Positions 1 to 7,895 of a stretch of 18,285 bases of DNA are shown here, one piece after another; the first letter of the stretch is position 1; the number at the start of each line of letters is the position of its first letter. The stretch is from Candidatus Competibacteraceae bacterium (lineage in GTDB: Bacteria; Pseudomonadota; Gammaproteobacteria; Competibacterales; Competibacteraceae). The DNA is taken from assembly GCA_003527885.1 (NCBI GenBank), contig DPWB01000066.1:1-18285 (forward strand), given 5' to 3'. A program made the position numbers and the translations under genes. Under the pieces are notes generated by a model. It searched no databases. It saw only the letters and a list, made by a program, of their open reading frames with translations, and was not told the DNA's origin.

Positions 1-108
1 GTATCTGTTACCTCTTCGTCTATTCTTTTTTTTTTTTTAATGATACGGCGACCACCGAGATCTACACTAGATCGCTCGTCGGCAGCGTCAGATGTGTATA
101 AGAGACAG
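1..108. other. Illumina/Nextera adapter contamination at contig end
   Basis: This block is synthetic, not genomic. A run of 13 T at 26-38 is followed by the Illumina P5 sequence at 39-67. Then come an 8-base index at 68-75 (TAGATCGC, which I recall as Nextera i5 index 501), the Nextera read-1 stretch TCGTCGGCAGCGTC at 76-89 and the 19-bp Tn5 mosaic end at 90-108. The T-run fits the oligo-T linker of flow-cell grafted P5 oligonucleotides. Bases 1-25 are unassigned but lie outside the adapter, so they are unlikely to be insert. Genomic sequence begins at about 109. On the plus strand the adapter encodes the artefact peptide MCIRDR; on the minus strand it adds VSYTHLTLPT to the GH31 protein. Confidence 0.98.
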
Positions 109-982
109 AGTCAATGTCGTACCACAAGGCGCTGACCGGCACCTCGGCGGCGGCGAAGCGCTCGGCCAGTTCGCGGAATTCCCGCTCGGATCGGTAGCCC
201 CAGCGGCACTGGTGATAGCCCAACGCCCACGGCGGCGGCAACGGGGCGCGGCCGGTCAGCGCCGCATAGCGCCGGGTCACCTCCGCCAGGGTCGGGCCGG
301 CCAGCAGATAAAGGTCGGTCACGCCGCCGAAGGCTTGATACCAGAATTCGCCCGGTCGGGTCTGGCCGACATCCATGACCGCCCGGTGGGGATTGTCGAA
401 AAACAGGCCCAAAAACCGTTCGCCGACTTTAAGGATCGCCAGGGGGATGGCGACGTAGGTCGGGTCGTAGTCGTCGCGGGCGTAGGTGTGGCGAAACACC
501 GCCACGACATCGACGGTCAGGAAATCGGCGGTGTCGCCCAGCTTGTTGAGGCGGCCGGCGCGCTCGCCGAGCCCGTAACAGCCACTCACGCCGGTCAAGG
601 CGAAATTCAGCAGCAACGCCTCACCGCAACCGCCGATTCCGTTGGCGACGGTCGCTAGCGCGACGCCCGCCATCGTCACGCGAAGCTGGCTGGCGCCGCA
701 TTCGACCCGGCCGTCCGGCGTTTCAAAGATCGCGATTTCACCCGCCAGCTTGGCCGACTCGGCGCGGCCGACCCGATAATCCGCTAACACGGCGTCGGAG
801 CATTGGACCGGATCGGCCGCTCGGGCGTTTTCGAACCGCAGCCGCAGGCAACCCTCCAAGATGGCCGCGCAAGCGACCCGCAGCCGAACACTGGCGCCCG
901 ATAACTCGATTTTTTCAGGATTGCCACCCAGCCGTTCGGGGTAGTCGAAATTGAGAGGATGAATTTTTTGGCCGAAAAACAT
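109..982 (-). CDS. GH31 family alpha-glucosidase/glycosidase, N-terminal part only (truncated by adapter)
   Basis: This is the first ~291 residues of a glycoside hydrolase family 31 enzyme. The family hydrolyses alpha-glucosidic or alpha-xylosidic links and usually runs 650-800 residues. The visible part is the N-terminal beta-sandwich (galactose-mutarotase-like) domain, containing YGLGER and FFDNPHRAVMDVG. The first barrel strands follow, with PLPPPWALGYHQCRWGY and ALWYDID, both strong GH31 signatures. The nucleophile and acid/base aspartates lie in the missing C-terminal part, so activity and exact substrate cannot be judged. The ATG at 982 has a good Shine-Dalgarno sequence (GAGGG at 989-993, 6-base spacing). 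The reading frame continues past 109 into adapter sequence, giving a false tail that must not be annotated. It lies 46 bp downstream of dsbC on the same strand and could be co-transcribed. No signal peptide is visible, so a cytoplasmic role in alpha-glucan breakdown is plausible. Confidence 0.88.
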
Positions 983-1028
983 CGTCCGCCCTCGGAACCG
1001 CTTTGGATATCCGCCTAAAGATCGCCGC

Positions 1029-1790
1029 TCAAGGCCGCGCGGTGGCTTTGGGCCCTTGGCTTTTTTGCTCCGCCAACAGCTGCGCCAGTTGGGTGGGAGG
1101 CACGTAACCGGGCAGCATTTCCCCGGATTCCAAAATCATGCTGGGCGTGCCGCGCACGCCCAACTTCTGGCCCAGCTCGTATTCCGCCTGGACCGGGTTG
1201 TCGCACGTCTTGTTCTCGATGCTCTCGCCGCGCTTGGCTTTGGTCATGGCCTCCCGCCGGTCCGTCGCGCACCAGACCGACACCGCTTTTTTGTAGGACT
1301 CCGAACCGATGCCCTCGCGCGGGAACCACAGGTAGCGTATTTTGATGCCTTCCTTGTTATAGTCGGCCATCTGGCTGTGCATCTTGCGGCAGTAACCGCA
1401 GTCGATGTCGGTAAAGACGGTAATCGTGTGCTTGACCGGCCCCTCGGGACCGAAAACCACCATATTGTTTTCGCCGAGCGCCTTGATGGCCTTGCCGCGC
1501 AACTCGCCGCGCCGGTGGTCGGTCAGGTTGTCGCGCGAGCCCAAATCCAGAATATCGCCCTGCACCGCGAAACGGCCATCTTCGCTCACATACAAGACCT
1601 GGCCGCCGACCACGACCTCATAAAGGCCCGGAATCGCGGAGGGAGCCACACTGTCGGGCTTGTCGCCCTCCAAAGCCGCTTGCAGCTTGGCCAGATCAGG
1701 CTGCTTGGGCGGAGCCGCGGGGGGCGCGGGGTCGGCGGCCAGCGTGCCGGCGGAATACAGAGCGGCGACGATCAATAAGGTTTTACGCAT
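1029..1790 (-). CDS. dsbC: DsbC/DsbG-type periplasmic thiol:disulfide interchange protein
   Basis: This 253-residue protein matches the DsbC family, which isomerises wrong disulfides in periplasmic proteins and is kept reduced by DsbD. Residues 1-19 form a signal peptide ending in an ALA-type site, followed by a proline/alanine-rich linker. Residues ~30-105 are the N-terminal dimerisation domain ([19 protein letters not shown]). The thioredoxin-fold domain carries the redox motif CGYC at 131-134, identical to that of E. coli DsbC, and the cis-proline loop GTPS at 214-217. C174 and C196 probably form the structural second disulfide known in DsbC. Length is close to the usual ~235, with a slightly longer linker and tail. 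The start at 1790 has only a weak AGG upstream. The gene is divergent from queA with 26 bp between the called starts. DsbG is the alternative, but CGYC and the domain layout favour DsbC. Confidence 0.92.
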   Translation of the reverse strand: MRKTLLIVAALYSAGTLAADPAPPAAPPKQPDLAKLQAALEGDKPDSVAPSAIPGLYEVVVGGQVLYVSEDGRFAVQGDILDLGSRDNLTDHRRGELRGKAIKALGENNMVVFGPEGPVKHTITVFTDIDCGYCRKMHSQMADYNKEGIKIRYLWFPREGIGSESYKKAVSVWCATDRREAMTKAKRGESIENKTCDNPVQAEYELGQKLGVRGTPSMILESGEMLPGYVPPTQLAQLLAEQKSQGPKATARP

Positions 1791-1816
1791 TTCAATACCT
1801 ACAGCATGGCAACGGG

Positions 1817-2956
1817 ATGATGGATTCAGAGTTTACCCGGAAGTCGAAGTTTCACAACGATCACCCGCCGGGCGAATCGCCTCGCCGCTCCCAACCGGAG
1901 GAACCGGGCCGCCGATGGCGCCGCCAGGATTTCCATTTCGAGCTACCGCCGGACTTGATCGCCCAGCACCCGCCGGCCCGGCGCGGCGACAGCCGGCTGC
2001 TGGTGCTGGATGGCGCCACCGGCGCGCTCGATGACCGGCGGTTCGAGGAACTGCCGCACCTGCTGCATCCCGATGACCTGCTGGTGTTCAACGACACCCG
2101 GGTGATTCCGGCTCGGCTGCACGGCCGCAAGACCAGCGGCGGGCGCATCGAGCTGCTGGTGGAACGGTTGCTGGACGAGCGGCGGGCGCTGGTTCACCTG
2201 CACGCCAGCAAAGCGCCAAAAGCCGGCGGCGTGCTGCTGCTGGACGCCGGATTCACCGCCACCGTGCTCGCCCGCCACGGCGAACTCTTTGAAATTCGCA
2301 CCGAGAGCGATCGGCCCTTGCTGGCGCTGCTGGAGCAACACGGCCAAATCCCGCTACCGCCTTACATCGCCCGCGAGCCGACCGAACGAGATCGCGAACG
2401 CTATCAAACCATCTACGCCCGCCAGTCTGGCGCGGTGGCCGCGCCCACCGCCGGCCTGCATTTCGACCGAGCGCTGCTCGACCGGATCGAGGCGCTGGGT
2501 GTAGCGCAAACCTTCATCACGCTGCACGTCGGCGCCGGCACCTTTCAACCGCTGCGCGTCGAGCGCCTCACCGAACATCACATGCACGGCGAGCGGGTCG
2601 AGGTCGGCGCCGAGGCCTGCGAACAAATCCGCGCCGCCCGGGAACGCGGCGGTCGGGTGATCGCGGTCGGCACCACGGCGGTCAGGGCGCTGGAAACCGT
2701 CACCGATGAAGCGGGTATTGCGCGACCCTGGTGCGGTGAAACCCGCATTTTCATCTATCCCGGCTACCGCTTTCGCTGCGTGGACGCGCTGCTCACCAAC
2801 TTTCACTTGCCGGAATCCACGCTGTTAATGCTGGTCGCCGCTTTTGCCGGTCACACCGCGACCCTGAACGCCTACCGGCACGCGGTCGAGCGCCGTTACC
2901 GGTTTTTCAGCTACGGCGACGCCATGTTCCTGAACCGCCACCGTCCGACCGTCTGA
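1817..2956 (+). CDS. queA: S-adenosylmethionine:tRNA ribosyltransferase-isomerase QueA
   Basis: QueA transfers and isomerises the ribosyl group of S-adenosylmethionine onto 7-aminomethyl-7-deazaguanine at tRNA position 34, making epoxyqueuosine in the cytoplasm. Family signatures run through the whole protein: [15 protein letters not shown] at the family's usual N-terminus, [66 protein letters not shown], and [13 protein letters not shown] at the C-terminus. The called protein is 379 residues, longer than the usual 340-355. The extra ~36 residues precede the conserved start and contain no other in-frame ATG, GTG or TTG apart from the second codon. An out-of-frame ATG at 1915, with GGAGGAA at 1897-1903, would join the QueA frame if one C at 1924-1925 were removed. 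The true start is therefore uncertain. The usual neighbours tgt, yajC and secD are absent; htpX follows instead. Confidence 0.96.
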   Translation: MMDSEFTRKSKFHNDHPPGESPRRSQPEEPGRRWRRQDFHFELPPDLIAQHPPARRGDSRLLVLDGATGALDDRRFEELPHLLHPDDLLVFNDTRVIPARLHGRKTSGGRIELLVERLLDERRALVHLHASKAPKAGGVLLLDAGFTATVLARHGELFEIRTESDRPLLALLEQHGQIPLPPYIAREPTERDRERYQTIYARQSGAVAAPTAGLHFDRALLDRIEALGVAQTFITLHVGAGTFQPLRVERLTEHHMHGERVEVGAEACEQIRAARERGGRVIAVGTTAVRALETVTDEAGIARPWCGETRIFIYPGYRFRCVDALLTNFHLPESTLLMLVAAFAGHTATLNAYRHAVERRYRFFSYGDAMFLNRHRPTV

Positions 2957-2996
2957 ACAAAACTCATGTATTTTGGTCCCAACAGGCGCCAAGCCA

Positions 2997-3037
2997 CTTG
3001 CAATCGCTGCCGGCGCACCCTTACGGTTAAAAACCGT
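2997..3037 (+). promoter_or_regulatory. possible heat-shock-type promoter and small hairpin ahead of htpX
   Basis: CTTGCA at 2997-3002 and CACCCT at 3016-3021 are 13 bases apart. They resemble the sigma-32 pattern CTTGAA-N13-CCCCAT with 5/6 and 4/6 matches. HtpX is heat-shock induced in E. coli, so the location fits. Just downstream, ACGGTT (3023-3028) and AACCGT (3032-3037) form a perfect 6-bp inverted repeat around AAA, close to the expected transcription start. No T-run follows, so it is not an intrinsic terminator. This is pattern matching by eye only. Confidence 0.3.
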
Positions 3038-3054
3038 CTCAACGGAGTGCCGTC

Positions 3055-3939
3055 ATGAAACGCATTTTTTTGTTCGTCGTCACCAATCTGGCGGTTGTGC
3101 TGCTGCTGGGGATCGTCGCCCGGTTGCTGGGCGTGGATCGCTACCTGTATCAATCCGGCCTCAACCTTCCTAGCCTGTTGGTCTTCGCGGCTATTTTCGG
3201 CATGGGCGGCTCGATCGTTTCGCTGTTGATGTCGAAGTCGATCGCCAGGATGTCGGTAGGGGCGCAGGTCATCCAAAACCCCGGCAGCCAGACCGAGCGC
3301 TGGCTGGTCGACACCGTGCGGCGCCAGGCGCAAGCCGCCGGGATCGGGATGCCGGAAGTGGCGATTTACGACTCGCCCGAGCCGAACGCCTTCGCCACCG
3401 GCGCCAGCCGTAACTCGGCTTTGGTGGCGGTCAGCAGCGGCCTGCTGCAACAGATGTCCGCCGACGAAGCCGAAGCCGTGCTCGGCCACGAAGTCAGCCA
3501 CGTCGCCAACGGCGACATGGTGACGCTGAGCCTGTTGCAGGGCGTGCTGAACACCTTCGTGATCGTCCTGTCGCGCATCGTCGGCTCGGTGGTGGATCAG
3601 GGCTTAGCTCGCGGCCAGGACAACCGCGGTTCCGGCATCGGCTACTACCTGACCAGCATGGTGTTGGAGCTACTGTTCGGCTTGCTGGCCTCGCTGATCG
3701 TGATGTGGTTCAGCCGCCACCGGGAATTTCACGCCGACGCCGGCGGCGCTCGGCTGGCCGGCCGCGGCAAGATGATCGCGGCGCTGGAGCGGTTGCAGCA
3801 GTTGCACGAACCGTCGCGCTTGCCCTCGCAGATGGCCGCTTTCGGCATCAACGGCGGCTTGGCGCAGGGCTTGCGCAAGCTGCTGACGACGCATCCGCCA
3901 CTGGAGGAGCGTATCGCCGCGCTACGCCAGCAGACCTGA
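3055..3939 (+). CDS. htpX: HtpX membrane zinc metalloprotease (M48B)
   Basis: HtpX is an inner-membrane protease that degrades misfolded membrane proteins together with FtsH. The 294-residue length is typical. Residues 4-24 and 38-58 are N-terminal membrane segments. The catalytic zinc motif HEVSH is at 145-149. Two further hydrophobic segments lie at ~159-180 and ~197-219. The third zinc ligand is probably E224 in the segment [21 protein letters not shown] at 111-116 and the C-terminal [12 protein letters not shown] are also family-typical. The ATG has a clear Shine-Dalgarno sequence (GGAG at 3044-3047, 7-base spacing). The gene stands alone, 98 bp after queA, and converges with the FimX-like gene, whose stop lies 59 bp downstream. 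A small GC-rich hairpin (3965-3978) lies between them but has no T-tail. Confidence 0.97.
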   Translation: MKRIFLFVVTNLAVVLLLGIVARLLGVDRYLYQSGLNLPSLLVFAAIFGMGGSIVSLLMSKSIARMSVGAQVIQNPGSQTERWLVDTVRRQAQAAGIGMPEVAIYDSPEPNAFATGASRNSALVAVSSGLLQQMSADEAEAVLGHEVSHVANGDMVTLSLLQGVLNTFVIVLSRIVGSVVDQGLARGQDNRGSGIGYYLTSMVLELLFGLLASLIVMWFSRHREFHADAGGARLAGRGKMIAALERLQQLHEPSRLPSQMAAFGINGGLAQGLRKLLTTHPPLEERIAALRQQT

Positions 3940-3998
3940 TTGGCACAACGAGAACGGACGCCGCGGCAGGCGGCTGCCCGGACGTTCGTTCGAGGGTT

Positions 3999-6092
3999 TC
4001 AGCTGGCGTACTGCCTGAAATCGAAATCCAGTTTAGGGCTCGCTTCCGCGACCATGCTGCCTTGCACCAGCGTGACCCCGAACTGCCAGATGCTCGCCAT
4101 CTGCGGCGCCGTCGCAACGCCGGCGGCCACGACGCGAATATTCAATTTCTGCGCTTGGGTGGCCAAATCGGCCATCGCCCGGCGGCTGTTTTCGTCCTTG
4201 GATTTGGCCAGACGCTCGATCAGGCTGCCGTCCAGCTTGATATAGTCGGGCGTCAGCTCCTTCAGCAAGCGGTCGGAATGCGGCTTGCCCCCGAAATGGG
4301 ACAGCGCCACGCCGCAGCCCAGCTCCCTCAAGCGGACGCGCAAATACTTCGCTTCCTCGAAGCAGTCTTCCAGGTTGTCCTCCTTGATCTCCAGCACCAA
4401 GTGCTGGCCCGGCAGCCGGCTGTCCTTGACGCTCTTGCCGAGCCAATCGAAAAATTGCTTGTCCACGATCGAGTTGCGAGAAATCCGCACAAACAGGATC
4501 GGCGGCTTCAAGGCATCCTGCCGGATTTCCATGAGCGCCGACAGCGCGCGGATAAGCGTCCATTTATCCAGCGCCGCCATCGCGCCATAGCGCGCCGCCA
4601 CCGCACCCACTTTTTCCATGGGCTGCGGCTTGCCGCTCTCCTCATCGACGATTTGCAGATACGTTTTGTAACGCGCTTCCTCGGCCGCCGCGAAACTGAC
4701 GATCGGTTGATAGTTGAGACTTAACAGCCCCTTGGTCAAGGCGGCTCGAATCAACCGGATCATCGCCTCATCCTGCGGGTTGACCACACCGCTCTTCTTT
4801 TCGGGGCTGGGCGGGTTGTAAACCTCGACCCGGTTGCCGCCTTTTTGCCGGGCCATCTCGCAGGCCCGGTCGGCGTGCGCCAAAATCTGCACGGCGCTTT
4901 CCTGGCTATCCTTGGCCCTGCAAATCCCGATGCAGCAGGTGGTGGTGAACATCTTGTTGCCGATTTGAAAGCTGTGTTCGGCGATGGCCGCACAAATCCG
5001 CCCACCCACCACCACCGCGTCGGTCGGCGAGCCGGCGGGCAAAAAAATCGCGAACACGCCGCTGGCGAAATGCGCGGCGATATCTTCGTGCGAGAGCATT
5101 TCCTTGAACAAACCGGCCACTTCGCTCACGAACTGCTCGACAGCCTCGAAGCCCATGGCGTAACGGATGGCGGCGTAATCCGTCAACAAGAGGTACAACA
5201 CGCTACCTTCGTGGTCGATCTCCAGGGTTTCCATGAAAAACCGCCGGCTGTACAGACCGGTCACCTCATCGTGCTTGAGCAATTCTTCAAGCTGCTGCTG
5301 GCTGATCGTACTGCTCTCCGGGGTGGCGTCCCGCACGATGATTTGCGTGCAGGGTTCGTCGTTCATCCGGGTCGGCGCGCATTCCAGCATGATCGGGAAG
5401 GTTTTAGCGTTGCTGCGCAGCCCGACCAGCTCGACCGGTTCGACCGCTTTTCCAGAGCGGATGCTGCGACGCAATACGCTCTTCAACGCGTCCCGATAGG
5501 TGGGGGGCACCATGTGGACCAATTGAATGTTGGCCAGATCTTCCCTGTGTTCGTAGCCGAACAGTTGCAGGTACGCCGGATTGGCGTAGGTATGAACGCC
5601 TTCGTGAATGTAGGCGACGGCTTCTTGGCTGTTCTCCAGCAGCGCCTGAACCCGCCCCTCGCTTTCCTTGAAGCGGGTTTCGAAGGATTGTCCGCGCTTG
5701 CGCGCCCGCAAGTGCGCCAGTTCCTTGCGGGCCACCGCCACCAGATGGTCGGCGTCTTCCAGATAAAAGTAGTTGTCCGCCCCTTCCTCCAGCAGGCGGG
5801 CGGGCTTGTGCTGCTGGCGGCAAGCCTCGTCCACCATCGCGACGATGGGAATATCTTGCCCCGATTCGGCCACCATCAGCCGCACCTCGGCGACGGTCGG
5901 TAAACCTTCGCCCGGCCTCAGCAAAATGAGATCCAGCAGCTGGTAGTCGATGGCGTTGCGCGTTGGCTCCGCCTGGTCGGATTCGATCAGTTCGAGCTGG
6001 TAGCCATCCGCCCGCAGGGTCTTGACGACATGGTCGATGTCGGACCTCGAACGATCCACGACCAGCAGATTGATGACGGAAGGATCAGACAC
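3999..6092 (-). CDS. FimX-like REC-PAS-GGDEF-EAL protein with degenerate catalytic motifs
   Basis: The domain order and ~697-residue length match FimX, the cyclic-di-GMP receptor that controls type IV pilus assembly in Pseudomonas and Xanthomonas. Counting from the GTG at 6092, residues ~6-125 are a receiver-like domain lacking an obvious phospho-acceptor (LILLRPGEG). A PAS domain follows at ~142-258, GGDEF at ~270-425 and EAL at ~440-690. The GGDEF motif is replaced by ASGVF (343-347), so no cyclase activity is expected. The EAL motif reads TYL (477-479), and the metal-binding DDF reads SHF. The protein is therefore probably a non-catalytic effector; whether it still binds cyclic-di-GMP is open. 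The GTG is preferred because AGAGG at 6102-6106 lies 9 bases upstream. The TTG at 6101 would directly abut that site. The start overlaps the last 8 bases of epmB, implying translational coupling. Confidence 0.86.
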   Translation of the reverse strand: MSDPSVINLLVVDRSRSDIDHVVKTLRADGYQLELIESDQAEPTRNAIDYQLLDLILLRPGEGLPTVAEVRLMVAESGQDIPIVAMVDEACRQQHKPARLLEEGADNYFYLEDADHLVAVARKELAHLRARKRGQSFETRFKESEGRVQALLENSQEAVAYIHEGVHTYANPAYLQLFGYEHREDLANIQLVHMVPPTYRDALKSVLRRSIRSGKAVEPVELVGLRSNAKTFPIMLECAPTRMNDEPCTQIIVRDATPESSTISQQQLEELLKHDEVTGLYSRRFFMETLEIDHEGSVLYLLLTDYAAIRYAMGFEAVEQFVSEVAGLFKEMLSHEDIAAHFASGVFAIFLPAGSPTDAVVVGGRICAAIAEHSFQIGNKMFTTTCCIGICRAKDSQESAVQILAHADRACEMARQKGGNRVEVYNPPSPEKKSGVVNPQDEAMIRLIRAALTKGLLSLNYQPIVSFAAAEEARYKTYLQIVDEESGKPQPMEKVGAVAARYGAMAALDKWTLIRALSALMEIRQDALKPPILFVRISRNSIVDKQFFDWLGKSVKDSRLPGQHLVLEIKEDNLEDCFEEAKYLRVRLRELGCGVALSHFGGKPHSDRLLKELTPDYIKLDGSLIERLAKSKDENSRRAMADLATQAQKLNIRVVAAGVATAPQMASIWQFGVTLVQGSMVAEASPKLDFDFRQYAS

Positions 6093-7155
6093 GCGTTCCA
6101 ACCTCTACGGATGGCCAGAAACCCGACGCTAACCGGAGTTTAGCGGAGGCGCTCCCTACCGGGACCTTGGCCGGATAGCCCGGTTGCTCCCTTACCAACC
6201 GGGGTACAAGATAGCCCGGTAACAGCTGGAGAAGTCTGTCCATGATAGCTGATGCCTCGCTTTCGTTCACCTCATAATGCGCCGCGCCGCGCACGCGGTC
6301 GAGCAGGTGCAGGTAATAGGGCAGTACGCGGGCGGCGAACAAAACCTCGCTCAGCTCGGCCAGCACCGCCGCGTCGTCGTTGACTCCGCGCAGCAAAACA
6401 GATTGGTTCAGCAGCATTATCCCGGCCACGGCCAAGCGTTCCAGCGCCCCGCGCACGGTTTCATCGATTTCGCGGGGGTGGTTGGCGTGAATCACCAGCA
6501 CCGGGCGCAGCCGGGTTTTGGCGAGAACGTCCAGCAACCCATCGTCGACCCGTTCGGGCAGGACAACCGGTTGCCGGCTGTGGATGCGCAGGCGCTCCAG
6601 ATGGGGAATTCGGTCCAAGTGTGCCAATAATGCGCCCAAGCGCCGGTCGGACAACGACAGCGGGTCGCCGCCGCTGAGAATCACTTCCCGGATGCTGGCG
6701 TCACCTGCCAGATAAGCCAGCGCCGGCCGCCATTCGGTAGCGCCCGCCCGATGCTCGGCATAGGGGTATTCGCGCCGGAAACAATAACGGCAATGCACCG
6801 CGCAAGCGCCGGTGACGATCAGCAGCGCCCGACCCCGGTATTTGTGCAACAGGCCCGGCGCGGCCCGCGCGGACCCGTCAGCGACCGGGTCGGCGACGAA
6901 CCCCGGCGCCGGCGCCAGTTCCGCCGCCAGTGGCAGCACTTGCCGCAGCAGCGGATCGTCGGGATCGCCCTTGCGCATCCGGGCCACGAAGCCGCGCGGC
7001 ACCCGCAGCGGAAAGCGAGCGGCCGCCCGCACCGGCCACGACGGTTCCAAACCGAGGCCCAATTCTTGCAGCAGTTCGGCCGGATCGGTGATGGCCCGAG
7101 CCAGCTCGCGTTGCCAGCGCGGCACCTGACGCCCTTTCGATTTTGTCAGTATCAT
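6085..7155 (-). CDS. epmB: EF-P (R)-beta-lysine synthesis enzyme EpmB (lysine 2,3-aminomutase family)
   Basis: EpmB (YjeK) is a radical-SAM, PLP-dependent aminomutase that converts (S)-alpha-lysine to (R)-beta-lysine. EpmA then attaches the product to elongation factor P. The 356-residue length is close to E. coli EpmB (342). The radical-SAM cluster motif CAVHCRYC places C118, C122 and C125. SGGDPLSLSD follows, and the core contains RIHSRQPVVLPERV and HANHPREI. NQSVLLRGVND and PYYLHLLDRVRGAAHYEV are typical of the lysine aminomutase family. The short N-terminus and the neighbouring efp and epmA favour EpmB over catabolic KamA. The gene is divergent from efp across a 45-bp gap. It has no strong Shine-Dalgarno sequence at its ATG, and its start codon lies inside a 12-bp palindrome. 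It heads a two-gene unit with the overlapping FimX-like gene. Confidence 0.96.
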   Translation of the reverse strand: MILTKSKGRQVPRWQRELARAITDPAELLQELGLGLEPSWPVRAAARFPLRVPRGFVARMRKGDPDDPLLRQVLPLAAELAPAPGFVADPVADGSARAAPGLLHKYRGRALLIVTGACAVHCRYCFRREYPYAEHRAGATEWRPALAYLAGDASIREVILSGGDPLSLSDRRLGALLAHLDRIPHLERLRIHSRQPVVLPERVDDGLLDVLAKTRLRPVLVIHANHPREIDETVRGALERLAVAGIMLLNQSVLLRGVNDDAAVLAELSEVLFAARVLPYYLHLLDRVRGAAHYEVNESEASAIMDRLLQLLPGYLVPRLVREQPGYPAKVPVGSASAKLRLASGFWPSVEVGTRV

Positions 7156-7165
7156 AGTCGACTAT
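7126..7165. promoter_or_regulatory. epmB/efp divergent control region with a 12-bp perfect palindrome
   Basis: The palindrome ATAGTCGACTAT occupies 7154-7165 and includes part of the epmB start codon. It is a candidate operator shared by epmB and efp. A candidate sigma-70 promoter for efp is CTGACG (7126-7131), 18 bases, then TATCAT (7150-7155), which would give a leader of about 40 bases. A T-run at 7165-7171 follows, but the palindrome has no room for a terminator stem of useful length. All of this is by eye. Confidence 0.3.
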
Positions 7166-7200
7166 TTTTTTGACCCTTCCACAACCGAGATGGATGTTGT

Positions 7201-7770
7201 ATGGCAACGTATAGTACCAATGAATTCAAAAGCGGATTGAAGATCATGCTGGATGGCGACCCCTACGCCATCGTCGAAAACGAGTTCGTCAAACCCGGCA
7301 AGGGCCAAGCGTTCAACCGGGTCAAGGTGCGCAACCTCAAAACCGGACGGGTCATCGAGCGCACCTTCAAGTCGGGCGATACCGCGGAAGGCGCCGATGT
7401 GGTCGATGTCGAATTGCAGTACCTCTACAACGACGGCGAATACTGGCACTTCATGGACCCGCAGAGCTACGAGCAGCTGACCGCCGATGCCGCCGCCGTG
7501 ACCGATGCCGCCAAGTGGTTGAAGGAAGAAGCGCTCTGTCAGGTCACGCTGTGGAACGGCGTACCGCTGAACGTGGCCGCACCCAATTTCGTGATCGTGA
7601 CCATCGTGGAAACCGATCCCGGCCTGCGCGGGGATACCTCCGGCGGCGGCGGCAAACCGGCGACTCTGGAAACCGGCGCGGTGGTCCGCGTTCCGCTGTT
7701 CGTGCAAAGCGGCGAGGTGATCAAGGTGGACACCCGCACCGGCGAATATGTTTCCCGCGTCAAGGAATGA
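7201..7770 (+). CDS. efp: Translation elongation factor P
   Basis: EF-P binds between the P and E sites of the ribosome and relieves stalls at consecutive prolines. The 189-residue length and three-barrel layout are canonical. The acceptor loop [11 protein letters not shown] puts a lysine at position 34, the residue modified with (R)-beta-lysine by EpmA and EpmB in E. coli-type bacteria. This agrees with both enzymes being encoded nearby, whereas EarP-type species carry arginine there. C-terminal motifs [24 protein letters not shown] and [14 protein letters not shown] are standard. The start [14 protein letters not shown] matches the family exactly, though the Shine-Dalgarno sequence is weak (GATGGATG). 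It is divergent from epmB. The ODP-like cyclase gene begins 125 bp downstream on the same strand, so efp, that gene and epmA may form one unit. Confidence 0.98.
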   Translation: MATYSTNEFKSGLKIMLDGDPYAIVENEFVKPGKGQAFNRVKVRNLKTGRVIERTFKSGDTAEGADVVDVELQYLYNDGEYWHFMDPQSYEQLTADAAAVTDAAKWLKEEALCQVTLWNGVPLNVAAPNFVIVTIVETDPGLRGDTSGGGGKPATLETGAVVRVPLFVQSGEVIKVDTRTGEYVSRVKE

Positions 7771-7895
7771 GCGGGACCGCCCACCCAACATGAACAACCC
7801 TTTGCCGAGGCAGCTTTGGCACGACGGCGCCGGGCGGGCTTCTCGCCGGTTCGGGACGCTGCTGGAAGGGCAACACGCACCGGGAGAAGCCGCGT

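Noticed and set aside
90-108. Tn5 mosaic end, which could suggest a transposon end
   Set aside because: It is preceded directly by the Nextera read-1 sequence, index and P5, so it comes from library preparation.
92-658. Plus-strand reading frame of 188 residues beginning MCIRDR
   Set aside because: It starts inside the adapter; the rest is antisense to the GH31 gene and resembles no family.
1660-2034. Plus-strand 124-residue frame containing the ATG at 1915
   Set aside because: It is low-complexity, proline/alanine/arginine-rich and unlike any family. It matters only as the frame that would hold the QueA start if a base were removed.
3965-3978. GGCAG-GCGG-CTGCC hairpin between convergent htpX and the FimX-like gene as a terminator
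   Set aside because: The stem is only 5 bp and no T-run follows on either strand.
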